Part shown: piece after piece, positions 15,153-22,268 of the stretch
How the letters are laid out: every line of letters begins with the position of its first letter
How positions within the stretch are numbered: the first letter of the stretch is position 1
Origin: JBDSTZ01 sp039927975
GTDB lineage: Bacteria > Pseudomonadota > Gammaproteobacteria > Burkholderiales > Burkholderiaceae_D
DNA length: 24,131 bases
Direction: 5' to 3'
Assembly: GCA_039927975.1 (NCBI GenBank)
Contig: JBDSTZ010000395.1
Coordinates: 1 to 24,131 of the forward strand
Made by a program: the position numbers and the translations under genes
The notes under the pieces: generated by a model
Told to the model about the DNA's origin: nothing
The model's input: the letters and a program-made list of their open reading frames with translations, nothing else
The model's database searches: none

Positions 15153-15672
15153 GGCGGAGCCGCATGACGCGGCGGTTGGCAACGGCAATGTTCGCAGACC
15201 CGTCGCGCTATGCGCCATGGGCCGGCACCTGTTTTGCCGCGCAGGCACTGCTGGTGATTGGCGCTTGCTGCGGCTGGCACAAGTATAACCAAGGCCGGCG
15301 AATGCCGCAGCCGATGACAAAAATCAATGGGTTGGGAAGGCCGCGACGGTCACGAAAAAAACGGCGCCGAATCAATGATTGCGACGCCGCTCAAGCCCCA
15401 CCATATTCAAGCGTCGCGCGCGCGGCCAGCGTGGTGCGCCGAACGCGGCGGACGGTATGCGCCACGGGTAGCCATTCGGGCTCGAGGCAGCGAACCCCGT
15501 ACCCCGGCCAGACCCGGCGCAATGCGCAAGACTACAAGGCCGGTACTACCAGGCAGGTAACTACCAGGCAGGTAACTACCAGGCCGGTAACTACCAGGCC
15601 GGTACTACCAGGCCGGTACTACCAGGCCTGTACTACAAGGCCAGTACTACAGGCCAGTACTACAGGCCAGTA
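15153..15672. other. 520-bp intergenic region: patatin leader, terminator, minisatellite
   Basis: No convincing gene on either strand. Going leftwards on the minus strand it holds the 3' untranslated part of the six-gene unit with its minisatellite, an intrinsic terminator at 15389-15355, and then about 200 bases that must contain the patatin promoter. The plus-strand open frames crossing it are antisense artefacts. Confidence 0.6.
15355..15389 (-). terminator. Terminator of the six-gene minus-strand unit
   Basis: On the minus strand CGGCG and CGCCG close an AT-centred hairpin with AATC/GATT inside, followed directly by seven T. It is placed about 285 bases after the last stop codon (15673), so the minisatellite would be transcribed ahead of it. 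Confidence 0.65.
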
Positions 15673-15685
15673 CTACAAGGTCTGC
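15531..15685. repeat. Minisatellite: 11 units of 13-15 bp
   Basis: Units start at 15531, 15545, 15560, 15575, 15590, 15604, 15618, 15632, 15646, 15659 and 15672. The core is ACTAC[CA]AGGC[CA]GGT, with lengths 14, 15, 15, 15, 14, 14, 14, 14, 13, 13 and 14. Each junction has a small dyad, GGTA-C-TACC. Mixed unit length breaks every reading frame, so it is not a coding repeat. The last unit overlaps the stop codon of the YqjK-like gene (15673-15675, minus strand), putting the array at the start of that operon's 3' untranslated region. Confidence 0.95.
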
Positions 15686-16047
15686 AACTGCGCGGTACGG
15701 CGATGCTGCAGATACCAGGCCAGACCGCCCAGCGCCACGGCCACGCCGAGCGCCGGTTTGCCGAGCCGGCGGCGCCGGATGAAGCCCAGTATGCTCAGCG
15801 CATACGGCATCATCGAGGCGACGCTGACACCGGTCGGTTTGAGCAGGCCGTCCACGCGCGATCGCAAGGCGAAAGTGGCGTGGTCGACTGCCGAATGGAA
15901 CAGGGTTTCCGGCCGCGCCGCGTGCTTGAGCTGCGCCTTGGAATGCACCAGGCTGACCCGGTAAAAATCGCCCTGCCGCAGCAATTGCGCCTTGCGCTCG
16001 TCGAGGTCGTCGCTGGCGCGTTTTTCGTGTGCGAGGTGTGTACTCAT
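15673..16047 (-). CDS. YqjK-like small membrane protein
   Basis: A 124-residue product. The N-terminal half is charged and helical, with DERKAQLLRQGDFYR resembling the RKAQLLSQ start of E. coli YqjK. A hydrophobic segment near 74-90 and another near 97-112 precede a basic tail, so it is probably an inner membrane protein. Its place directly after YqjD- and YqjE-like genes matches the E. coli yqjD-yqjE-yqjK order, which is the main support. GGAGAA lies upstream of the ATG. The stop codon lies inside the last unit of the minisatellite. Function is unknown in any organism to my knowledge. Confidence 0.6.
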   Translation of the reverse strand: MSTHLAHEKRASDDLDERKAQLLRQGDFYRVSLVHSKAQLKHAARPETLFHSAVDHATFALRSRVDGLLKPTGVSVASMMPYALSILGFIRRRRLGKPALGVAVALGGLAWYLQHRRTAQLQTL

Positions 16048-16074
16048 GCCATTCTCCGTTTCACTAGTGCGCCA

Positions 16075-16461
16075 TTACAGCAGCATGTCGCGGTCGTTCT
16101 TGAGTTCGTTCATGGTCGACGGGAAGGCCAGCTTGCCCTGCTTGAGCATGGACATTCCCTTGGCCACCAGCGCGCCCGTGACGACGAGGAACACCAGGAA
16201 CATGACCAGCAGGATTTTCCAGCCCATCGATTCCCAGGCCAGCGCCACCACCATGGCGGTGCCGTAGGCCAGCGCGAACCAGGCACCGAGCACCGCGAGC
16301 GCGAAAATGACCACCAGCTCGATCACATGGTTGCGCACCTCGGACAATTCGAGCGCGGCCAGCTCGACCCGTGAGACCACCAGGCCGAACAGGTTTTTTG
16401 CCAGGCCGGTCAGGCCTCCCAACAGGCCGGGGCCATGTATGACGGTGTCTGTTTGTTCCAT
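16075..16461 (-). CDS. YqjE-like membrane protein (phage holin superfamily 6/Holin-X)
   Basis: A 128-residue inner membrane protein. An amphipathic N-terminus (LLGGLTGLAKNLFGLVVSRVELAALELSE) leads to two membrane segments at about 46-72 and 82-104. This is the Pfam 'Actinobacterial Holin-X' family, to which E. coli YqjE belongs; the name does not imply a phage origin and no phage genes are near. GGGGAGA precedes the ATG at 16461. Gaps to its neighbours are 19 and 27 bases. It is presumed to work with the YqjD-like protein at the membrane. Confidence 0.8.
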   Translation of the reverse strand: MEQTDTVIHGPGLLGGLTGLAKNLFGLVVSRVELAALELSEVRNHVIELVVIFALAVLGAWFALAYGTAMVVALAWESMGWKILLVMFLVFLVVTGALVAKGMSMLKQGKLAFPSTMNELKNDRDMLL

Positions 16462-16480
16462 GGCGTCTCCCCGGCGTGGT

Positions 16481-16819
16481 TTATTTGCGGCCCAGGATCA
16501 CACCGACCAGCAGGCCGACGCCAGCGGCGGCGGCGATGGTGCGCCATGGGTTGTCCTTTACATAGACATCGGCCGTGTGCGCCAGTTCCTTGCCCTTGAC
16601 CAGAGCTTGACCTTGTACCTGGCTGGCCTTGCCCATGGCCACGTCGAGCAGCTGCATGCCGCGGCCGCGCAGTTCCTCGGCCTTCTCGCCGGTCAGCGAG
16701 GCGGCGGCGGTCAGCAGGGCCTGGGCATCCTTGACCAGGGTTTTGACATCGGTCTGGACCGCGCTGGCGTTACCGTTCAAGGCGCTGCCGTTGGTCGAGC
16801 GGGTGGTGGTATCTAGCAT
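16481..16819 (-). CDS. YqjD/ElaB-family (DUF883) protein
   Basis: A 112-residue product. Residues 22-80 form a long amphipathic helix (VKTLVKDAQALLTAAASLTGEKAEELR), and the C-terminus has the family signature VKDNPWRTIAAAAGVGLLVGVILGRK, a glycine-zipper tail anchor. In E. coli, YqjD and ElaB sit in the inner membrane, bind ribosomes in stationary phase and depend on RpoS. AGGAG lies 7 bases before the ATG at 16819. It is third from the end of the six-gene unit. Confidence 0.9.
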   Translation of the reverse strand: MLDTTTRSTNGSALNGNASAVQTDVKTLVKDAQALLTAAASLTGEKAEELRGRGMQLLDVAMGKASQVQGQALVKGKELAHTADVYVKDNPWRTIAAAAGVGLLVGVILGRK

Positions 16820-16843
16820 GATGAACTCCTGTTGGTGGGTGAA

Positions 16844-16875
16844 AAAATCGTTATTGGGCAAAATCGTTATTGGGC
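16844..16875. repeat. 16-bp exact tandem duplication at the ferritin-like gene end
   Basis: AAAATCGTTATTGGGC occurs at 16844-16859 and again at 16860-16875. The right copy holds the stop codon (16867-16869) and the penultimate codons of the ferritin-like gene; the left copy repeats them in the gap before the YqjD-like gene. Exact identity suggests a recent duplication. Confidence 0.95.
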
Positions 16876-17406
16876 CAAAAGATCGCGCATGTCGTCCGCG
16901 TGTTCCTCTTCGACCGCCATGATCTCGATGAGCAGCTGCTTCGAAGTCGGGTCCTTGTCGCCGATCGCCAGGATCATCTGGCGGTAGGATTCGATCGCCA
17001 CGCGCTCGGCGATCAGGTTGGCGCGAATCATGGCCTGGACGTCTTCCGACTCGTCGTACTCGGCGTGGCTGCGGGCGGTCAGCGTGGCCGGATTGAAGTT
17101 GGGCGAACCGTTCAGCTGGACGATGCGCTCGGCCAGCTGGTCGGCGTGTTCCTGCTCCTGCTGGGCGTGTTCGAGGAACTCGGCCTTGACCTGGCCGTTG
17201 CCGGGACCGCTGACGGTGTAGTAGTGGCGCTTGTAGCGCAGCACGCACACCAGCTCGGTGGCCAGGGCGTCGTTGAGCATCTGGATGACCGCCTCGCGGT
17301 CGGCCTGGTAGCCTTCGGTGACGGCGCCGTCATTGAGGTTGGCGGCGGCGGCGCGGATGGCGGCGACATCGAAGCCGTGCGCCAGTGGAGTAGCTGATTG
17401 TTCCAT
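16867..17406 (-). CDS. Ferritin-like (bacterioferritin-type) di-iron protein
   Basis: A four-helix-bundle protein that likely stores or oxidises iron, in the cytoplasm. Of 179 residues, the bundle covers about 35-178. Candidate metal ligands are E51 (ATELVCVLRYKRHYY), E84 and H87 (EQEH), E134 (LIAERVAIESY), and E166 and H169 (EEEH), the usual spacing for a ferroxidase centre. The GXVKAEFLEHA segment is typical of bacterioferritin relatives; a haem-binding methionine is not evident. AAGGAA lies 6 bases before the ATG. It is third in the six-gene unit, 59 bases after the OmpA lipoprotein gene. Confidence 0.85.
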   Translation of the reverse strand: MEQSATPLAHGFDVAAIRAAAANLNDGAVTEGYQADREAVIQMLNDALATELVCVLRYKRHYYTVSGPGNGQVKAEFLEHAQQEQEHADQLAERIVQLNGSPNFNPATLTARSHAEYDESEDVQAMIRANLIAERVAIESYRQMILAIGDKDPTSKQLLIEIMAVEEEHADDMRDLLAQ

Positions 17407-17465
17407 GGTGATTCCTTGTTCAATGGTTGATGCGTGAGGTGGCGCGCGCAGGGGCGCGGCGCCGC

Positions 17466-18380
17466 TTAACGGCGTGGCGGAATCGCCGCGCCTTCATTCG
17501 ACAGCACGATTTCGACCCGGCGATTGAGCTGGCGGTTGCTGGCGGTATCGTTGCCGGCCACCGGATACGCCTGGCCGTAACCGCGCGTGGCGATGCGCTC
17601 GCGCGCGATACCCATCGAGCTTAACGCGGCGGCGACGCTGGCGGCGCGCCGCTCCGACAATTCCTGGTTGTGGGCGGCGCTGCCGGTGCTGTCGGTAAAA
17701 CCTTCGATCAGCACACTGCGGCCGGGGTTCTGGGTCAGCACGTCGCCCAGCTTGCGCACGGTGGCCATGCCGGCCGGGGTCAGGTTGGCCTCGTCGGTGC
17801 CGAACAGCACGTCGCCGATCGTGATGATCATGCCGCGTTCGGTTTTCTTGGCTTGCAGGTCGGCCATCTGGGCTTCGAGCTGGGCCGACCGGGCCTGGGC
17901 TTCGCGGGTCTGGGCTTCGGCCATCTGGGCCTTGCGCTGGGCGTCGGCGGCGGCGTTCTGGGCCGCGACCGCCTGCGCTTGCGCGGCGTTGGCGTCCAGC
18001 TTGGCGCGGTCGGCTTCGGCGGTGCGCGCCTGCAGTTGCAGCTGGTCGCGCTGGCGGCCGGCGTTGGCGATATCGGCTTCGGCCGCCTTGCGGCTGGCCA
18101 CTTCCTGGGCGGTGGCGATCTTCTGCTTGGCGATATAGGCCAGCTGGTCGATCTTCTCGAGGCTGTCCTTCTTGGCGGCGGCGCTGTTGGCCTGGTCGAG
18201 GGCGTCGCTGGCCTGCTTGAATTCGAGCGGCGCGTAGGTCGACACGCGCGGATTGTTGTTGGCGGCGACGAAATCGCCGCGCGCCTGGTCGAGCGTCGGC
18301 GTGGTGGTCGGAATGGTGCTGCAGGCGGCCAGCGCGATGGCGCCGGCGAGCATGGCGGTTTTGTAGAAAGGTGTCTTCAT
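17466..18380 (-). CDS. OmpA-family lipoprotein with coiled-coil stalk
   Basis: Peptidoglycan-associated lipoprotein of 304 residues. Lipobox LAAC gives Cys20. Residues about 27-100 resemble a DUF4398 domain (LDQARGDFVAA, FKQASDALDQAN), residues 95-180 are an Ala/Gln-rich coiled coil, and the OmpA domain covers about 185-295. The binding pair D230 (EGFTD) and R245 (LSERRA) is present, as is NRRVEI. AGGAC lies 7 bases before the ATG at 18380. The DUF4398 lipoprotein gene lies 87 bases upstream on the same strand, and the pairing of these two types is common in proteobacteria. Confidence 0.9.
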   Translation of the reverse strand: MKTPFYKTAMLAGAIALAACSTIPTTTPTLDQARGDFVAANNNPRVSTYAPLEFKQASDALDQANSAAAKKDSLEKIDQLAYIAKQKIATAQEVASRKAAEADIANAGRQRDQLQLQARTAEADRAKLDANAAQAQAVAAQNAAADAQRKAQMAEAQTREAQARSAQLEAQMADLQAKKTERGMIITIGDVLFGTDEANLTPAGMATVRKLGDVLTQNPGRSVLIEGFTDSTGSAAHNQELSERRAASVAAALSSMGIARERIATRGYGQAYPVAGNDTASNRQLNRRVEIVLSNEGAAIPPRR

Positions 18381-18467
18381 GATGGTGTCCTGGTCTGGCG
18401 CGATGCGCACGGGTCGATGTCGAATTGTTGTTGGTGGTGGCGGGGCCGCCAGTGCAAGCCGGCGCGC

Positions 18468-18857
18468 TTACGGCTTGTTGGCGCGCTCGACTTCTTCGCG
18501 CAGCACACGCAGGTCGTTATTGAGTTCGTTCGCCGCGGCGTTCGCCTTGGCCGAATTGGCCTTGCTCTGGGCCAGCTTGGCATCGGCCTGGGCCTGGGTG
18601 GCGAGGTCGCGCGCAAGGGCGTAATCCTTGGCGGCCAGGGCGGCGCTGGCACGCTGCATCTTGGAGCGGGCAACGGCGATCTCTTGCGGCGCGAGGTCGG
18701 CGGCGCCGGCGCTGACAGCGTTCTCCACTGCGTTCTTCGAGACCGCCACATCGGCCGTGGCCGGCGCTTTTTGTGAACTGGCGCAGGCTGCCAGGGTCAA
18801 AACCATGGCGGCGCAGAGGGCGCGGGTCAGATGCGTCTTGTTGAGGTCCAGTGTCAT
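18468..18857 (-). CDS. DUF4398-type lipoprotein
   Basis: A 129-residue lipoprotein with lipobox LAAC (Cys25). The mature part (about 38-125) is one helical DUF4398 unit: APQEIAVARSKMQRASAALA, then YALARDLATQAQADAKLAQ and a Glu/Arg-rich end. Partners of OmpA-type lipoproteins often carry this domain, and the next gene has a similar N-terminal region. GGAGA lies upstream of the ATG at 18857. As the first gene of the six-gene unit, it sets where the promoter should be. Confidence 0.85.
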   Translation of the reverse strand: MTLDLNKTHLTRALCAAMVLTLAACASSQKAPATADVAVSKNAVENAVSAGAADLAPQEIAVARSKMQRASAALAAKDYALARDLATQAQADAKLAQSKANSAKANAAANELNNDLRVLREEVERANKP

Positions 18858-18944
18858 AGGGGTTTCTCCGTTGTTGCTGTGTTGGGGTGACAAATACTGT
18901 AAGCGGTTTCTTGTTTGGCAGTGCCAGTACTTGGTGTCCTGGTG

Positions 18945-18955
18945 ATAACGTTATA
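18945..18955 (-). promoter_or_regulatory. Candidate promoter region of the six-gene unit
   Basis: In the 257-base divergent gap with the AsmA-family gene, the minus strand has TATAAC (18955-18950), a good -10 hexamer, and it overlaps a perfect dyad ATAACGTTAT (18945-18954). There is no matching -35 at the usual distance, which is compatible with an RpoS-type promoter or with activator dependence. Weak evidence. Confidence 0.25.
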
Positions 18956-19114
18956 TGCTGATTCTTTGGCAAGATCGGTTCGCTGACGCACATAAGAAAA
19001 CTTTCCGGAACTCGCTGCCGGGGCCACCGTGCGTGGGCGCACACAAACCAGCCTGTCTTTGCGTTAAGCTGGCGCCACTTACCCTCACCAGAACTCACCC
19101 AGAAGGATGAACCC

Positions 19115-21196
19115 ATGACCGACCAGCCCACGCCCGCCGCGCCCCCGCGCCCTCCGGCGCGCGCCACGCGCCTGTCGCGCAAGACCAAGATCGCGCTCGG
19201 CGTGCTCGGCGTCCTGATCGCCATTCCCTGCATCGCCCTGGCGATCCTGCTCACCTACGACTGGAACAAGGCGCGTCCCTGGCTCAACGCGAAGACCAGC
19301 GAGGCGATCGGCCGGCCTTTCGCGATCCAAGGCAACTTGTCGCTCGAATGGGAAAAGAGCGCCAACCGCATCGCCGGCAACGCCCGCACCTGGCGCGACT
19401 ACATTCCCTGGCCGCACCTGATCGCCAACGACGTCCACGTCGGCAACCCGGCCGGCATGCCGACGCGCGACATGGCCAGCGTGCGCCAGTTTTCGTTTTC
19501 GCTCAACCCCTTTTCGCTGCTGGGCAAAACCATCGCCATTCCGGTGCTCAGTTTCGACACCCCCAACATCGAGCTGCTGCGCGACGCCGACGGCAAGAAC
19601 AACTGGACCTTCAAGCACGAGGACAAGCCATCGCCATGGAAACTCGACCTCGAACGGGTGGTGTTTTCCAAGGGCGTGGTGCACCTCAAGGACGCGGTCG
19701 AAAAAGCCGACATGACGGCCGACGTCGAGACCCTCGACAACGACGCCACCTACGGCGTCGGCTGGACCCTGCGCGGCACCCTCAACGGCGCGCCGGTCAC
19801 CGGCAAGGGCAAGGCCAGCGCCGTGCTCTCGCTCAAGCAGCAGACCACGCCCTACCCGGTGCTGGCCGAATTCCACAGCGGGCCGACCCACATCAGCGTG
19901 GTCGGCACCATGACCCGGCCGGCCCAGCTGGCGGCGATCGACCTCAAGCTCAAGCTTGCCGGCGCCAGCATGGCGCGGCTGTACAACCTGACCGGCGTGC
20001 TGCTGCCTGAAACGCCGGCCTTCAGCACCGAGGGCCGCCTGATCGGCACGCTCGACGAGAAGAGCAGCCACTGGACCTACGACAAGTTCAAGGGCAAGGT
20101 CGGCTCCAGCGATATCGGCGGGCGGCTGGAATTCCAGACCGGCAAACCACGCGGCAAGCTGAGCGGCGAAGTCGTCTCGCGCCAGCTGGTCTTTAGCGAC
20201 CTCGGTCCGCTGATCGGCGCCGACTCGAACGCCAGCAAGGCGGCGCGCGGCGTGGCGGCGGTGCAGCCGGCCGGCAAGGTGTTGCCGGTCGAAGCCTTCC
20301 ACACCGAGCGCTGGACCGCGCTCGACGCCGACGTCAAGTTTTCGGCCGAGCGCATCGTGCGCGACAAGCAGCTGCCGATCAGCAAGCTGATGACCCACCT
20401 GTTGATGAAGGATGGCGTGCTGACGCTGGCCCCGCTCAATTTCGACATCGCTGGCGGCAACATGTCCTCGACCATCAAGCTCGATGGCAGCGGGCGCGAA
20501 GGCAAGAACGCGATCAAGGCCAACGCCAAGGTCACCGCGCGCCACATCGAAATCAAGCAACTGTTTCCGACCATTGAAAAGATGCAGGCGACGGTGGGCC
20601 ACATCAATGGCGACGCCCAGTTGTCGGCGACCGGCAACTCGGTGGCGAGCATGCTGGCGGCGTCCAACGGCGAGCTCAAGACCCTGATCGACCGCGGCAC
20701 GGTGAGCAAACTCCTGCTCGAGGAAATGGGACTGAACGTGGGCAACGTCGTGCTCACCAAACTGTTCGGCGACAAGCCGGTCAAGCTCAATTGCATGGCC
20801 ACCGATTTCGGCGTCACCAACGGCCTGATGCAGACGCGCACCTTTGTGGTCGACACCGAGGAAGCCTTGATCACCGCCAGCGGCACCATCAACCTGTCGA
20901 CCGAGTACATGGACTTGACGCTGAAACCGGAGACCAAGAATTTGCGCATGGTGTCGCTGCGCGCGCCGCTGTACGTGCGCGGCCCTTTCAACCAGCCCGA
21001 CGTCAGCGTCGACAAGAAGGTGCTGGCGATGAAGGCTGGCGGCGCGGTGGCGCTGGCCACGCTGGCGGCGCCGCTGGCGGCTCTGCTGCCCCTGATTAAC
21101 ACCGGCCCTGGCGAGAACAGCGATTGCGCCAGGCTGCTGGCCGAGGCGCGCGTCAAACCGGTGGCGCCGCCGCCCGGCAAGACGGCGCGCAAATAG
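19115..21196 (+). CDS. AsmA-family protein
   Basis: Large inner-membrane-anchored periplasmic protein of the AsmA/YhjG type, a family linked to phospholipid transport to the outer membrane and to envelope homeostasis. Of 693 residues, the first 22 are cytoplasmic and basic, a membrane helix covers about 25-47, and the rest is repeated beta structure. The N-terminal AsmA motif is around 50-115 (WNKARPWLNAKTSEAIGRPF), and the C-terminal AsmA domain around 480-645 includes STEYMDLTLKPETKNLR and LYVRGPFNQPDVSVD. AGAAGGA lies before the ATG at 19115. It is divergent from the six-gene unit and is followed by two hairpins. Confidence 0.88.
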   Translation: MTDQPTPAAPPRPPARATRLSRKTKIALGVLGVLIAIPCIALAILLTYDWNKARPWLNAKTSEAIGRPFAIQGNLSLEWEKSANRIAGNARTWRDYIPWPHLIANDVHVGNPAGMPTRDMASVRQFSFSLNPFSLLGKTIAIPVLSFDTPNIELLRDADGKNNWTFKHEDKPSPWKLDLERVVFSKGVVHLKDAVEKADMTADVETLDNDATYGVGWTLRGTLNGAPVTGKGKASAVLSLKQQTTPYPVLAEFHSGPTHISVVGTMTRPAQLAAIDLKLKLAGASMARLYNLTGVLLPETPAFSTEGRLIGTLDEKSSHWTYDKFKGKVGSSDIGGRLEFQTGKPRGKLSGEVVSRQLVFSDLGPLIGADSNASKAARGVAAVQPAGKVLPVEAFHTERWTALDADVKFSAERIVRDKQLPISKLMTHLLMKDGVLTLAPLNFDIAGGNMSSTIKLDGSGREGKNAIKANAKVTARHIEIKQLFPTIEKMQATVGHINGDAQLSATGNSVASMLAASNGELKTLIDRGTVSKLLLEEMGLNVGNVVLTKLFGDKPVKLNCMATDFGVTNGLMQTRTFVVDTEEALITASGTINLSTEYMDLTLKPETKNLRMVSLRAPLYVRGPFNQPDVSVDKKVLAMKAGGAVALATLAAPLAALLPLINTGPGENSDCARLLAEARVKPVAPPPGKTARK

Positions 21197-21200
21197 GCGC

Positions 21201-21230
21201 GCCGCCGGCGCCGCCGCGCAGGCCGGCGGC
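21201..21230 (+). terminator. GC hairpin after the AsmA-family gene
   Basis: GCCGCCGGC and GCCGGCGGC form a perfect 9-bp stem with a 12-base loop, 5 bases after the stop codon. There is no T-run; it probably assists the terminator 18 bases downstream or protects the mRNA end. Confidence 0.45.
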
Positions 21231-21247
21231 AACGTGAACAGCGCCCG

Positions 21248-21283
21248 AAAGGCGATGCCGCAGCGATGCCGGATCGCCTTTTT
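21248..21283 (+). terminator. Intrinsic terminator after the AsmA-family gene
   Basis: AAAGGCGAT pairs with ATCGCCTTT around a 16-base loop, and the T-run TTTTT closes it. It lies 52 bases after the stop and upstream of the second BON gene, so that gene needs its own promoter. Confidence 0.85.
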
Positions 21284-21387
21284 CTAGTGTGCGTTGCCGA
21301 ACAGACCATGCTACTAGCAGGCTCTACTCTGTCCTCATCGGTGAAGCGCTCTCGCGTCACCGGCAACAACCAACGAGGAACAAGAAC

Positions 21388-21699
21388 ATGAAAAATATTA
21401 AAATCGCCGCCACCCTGCTGGCCGCCCTGATGCTGGCCAACCTGACCGGTTGCGCCTCCACCAGCACCCACGAGAGCACCGGCCAATACATCGACGACGC
21501 CGGCATCACGACCGGCGTCAAGGCCGCGATCTTGAACAACCCTACCCTCAAAGTCGCTGAGATCAACGTCGAAACCTACAAGGGCGTTGTGCAGCTGAGC
21601 GGGTTCGTCAGCTCGGCTGACAGCATTGCGACCGCAGCTTCGGTTGCGCGCACCGTGAATGGCGTGAAGTCGGTCAAGAACGACCTGCGTCTGAAGTAA
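21388..21699 (+). CDS. BON-domain lipoprotein, second copy
   Basis: A 103-residue lipoprotein with lipobox LTGC (Cys22) and one BON domain at about 37-103 (ITTGVKAAILNNP, INVETYKGVVQLSGFV, VNGVKSVKNDLRLK). It matches the protein encoded at 11537-11851 along its whole length, including CASTST and the TG-[FY]-IDD motif, so the two are paralogues. GAGGAA lies 9 bases before the ATG at 21388, which is preferred to earlier in-frame starts because the signal peptide begins there. The OsmB-like gene follows by 65 bases. Confidence 0.88.
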   Translation: MKNIKIAATLLAALMLANLTGCASTSTHESTGQYIDDAGITTGVKAAILNNPTLKVAEINVETYKGVVQLSGFVSSADSIATAASVARTVNGVKSVKNDLRLK

Positions 21700-21764
21700 G
21701 TCGTTTCAATTCAAGCTTCCGTGCAAGCCTCACTGTTCCACCCACCACTTCAAGGAGAATCACC

Positions 21765-21986
21765 ATGAAAACCATCAAACACATCACCGTTGCCGCTTCG
21801 CTCGCCGCCCTGACGCTGGGCCTGACCGGTTGTGCCGGCATGTCGGCACAGGACAAGAACACTGCCATCGGCGCCGGCGCCGGCGCTGTGGTCGGCGGCG
21901 TCCTGACTGGCGGCAGCGCTGTCGGCACCGTTGGCGGCGCAGCTGTTGGCGGCGTGATCGGCAACCAGGTCAAGACCACCAAGTAA
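21765..21986 (+). CDS. osmB: OsmB-like glycine-zipper lipoprotein
   Basis: A 73-residue lipoprotein with lipobox LTGC (Cys23). The mature part is nearly all glycine zipper: DKNTAIGAGAGAVVGGVL, then GTVGGAAVGGVIGNQV. This follows E. coli OsmB closely (RDRNTAIGAGAGALGGAVLT and LGGAAVGGVIGHQV), an osmotically induced outer membrane lipoprotein. AAGGAG lies 8 bases before the ATG. It lies 65 bases after the BON gene and ends at a clear terminator, so the two stress-type lipoproteins may be co-transcribed. Confidence 0.85.
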   Translation: MKTIKHITVAASLAALTLGLTGCAGMSAQDKNTAIGAGAGAVVGGVLTGGSAVGTVGGAAVGGVIGNQVKTTK

Positions 21987-22029
21987 GCCTTTACCGGCAA
22001 GCTGTCACGCGGCGCACGCGCTGTGTGAG

Positions 22030-22055
22030 AAACGCCCCGCAAGTCGGGGCGTTTT
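22030..22055 (+). terminator. Intrinsic terminator of the OsmB-like gene
   Basis: AAACGCCCC pairs with GGGGCGTTT around loop gcaagtc, with TTTT at the end. It lies 43 bases after the stop at 21986. Confidence 0.92.
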
Positions 22056-22231
22056 CACGTCCGCCGATGGCGATCGCGAGCTTGCGGATGGACATGGTGA
22101 AGCGCGCAGGAAAGTGCTCGCAACGCGATGTGATGCAGATGCAACGAGGCCGCAGGGAAGTCGCAGCGAGTCTGCAAGGCAGTCCCGGCGAGACGGCATA
22201 TAGCGGCGACGCCACAAGGCCAAACGTGCAG

Positions 22232-22254
22232 TGCCCCGCGTTGAACGCAGGGCA
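22232..22254 (-). terminator. Inverted repeat after the Crp/Fnr-family gene
   Basis: TGCCCCGCGTT and AACGCAGGGCA are 11-base arms with one mismatch and one central base, 15 bases beyond the stop of the minus-strand regulator gene. No T-run follows directly on the minus strand. It is probably a weak terminator. Confidence 0.4.
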
Positions 22255-22268
22255 TGCAAAGCAGGGGA

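Noticed and set aside
15531..15685. CRISPR array
   Set aside because: Units are 13-15 bp with no unique spacers between them, and no cas genes are present.
15164..15964. 266-codon plus-strand frame running through the minisatellite
   Set aside because: It overlaps the YqjK-like gene on the other strand, has Arg/Thr/Pro-rich random-looking content and no ribosome site, and the repeat unit length is not a multiple of three.
16075..16461. Prophage remnant suggested by a holin-family name
   Set aside because: The family includes chromosomal YqjE proteins, the neighbours are YqjD- and YqjK-like, and there are no lysin, tail, terminase or integrase genes.
19085..21232. 715-codon open frame on the minus strand
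   Set aside because: It lies fully antisense to the AsmA-family gene, which has clear family motifs, a membrane anchor and a ribosome site. Long antisense frames are usual in high-GC genes.
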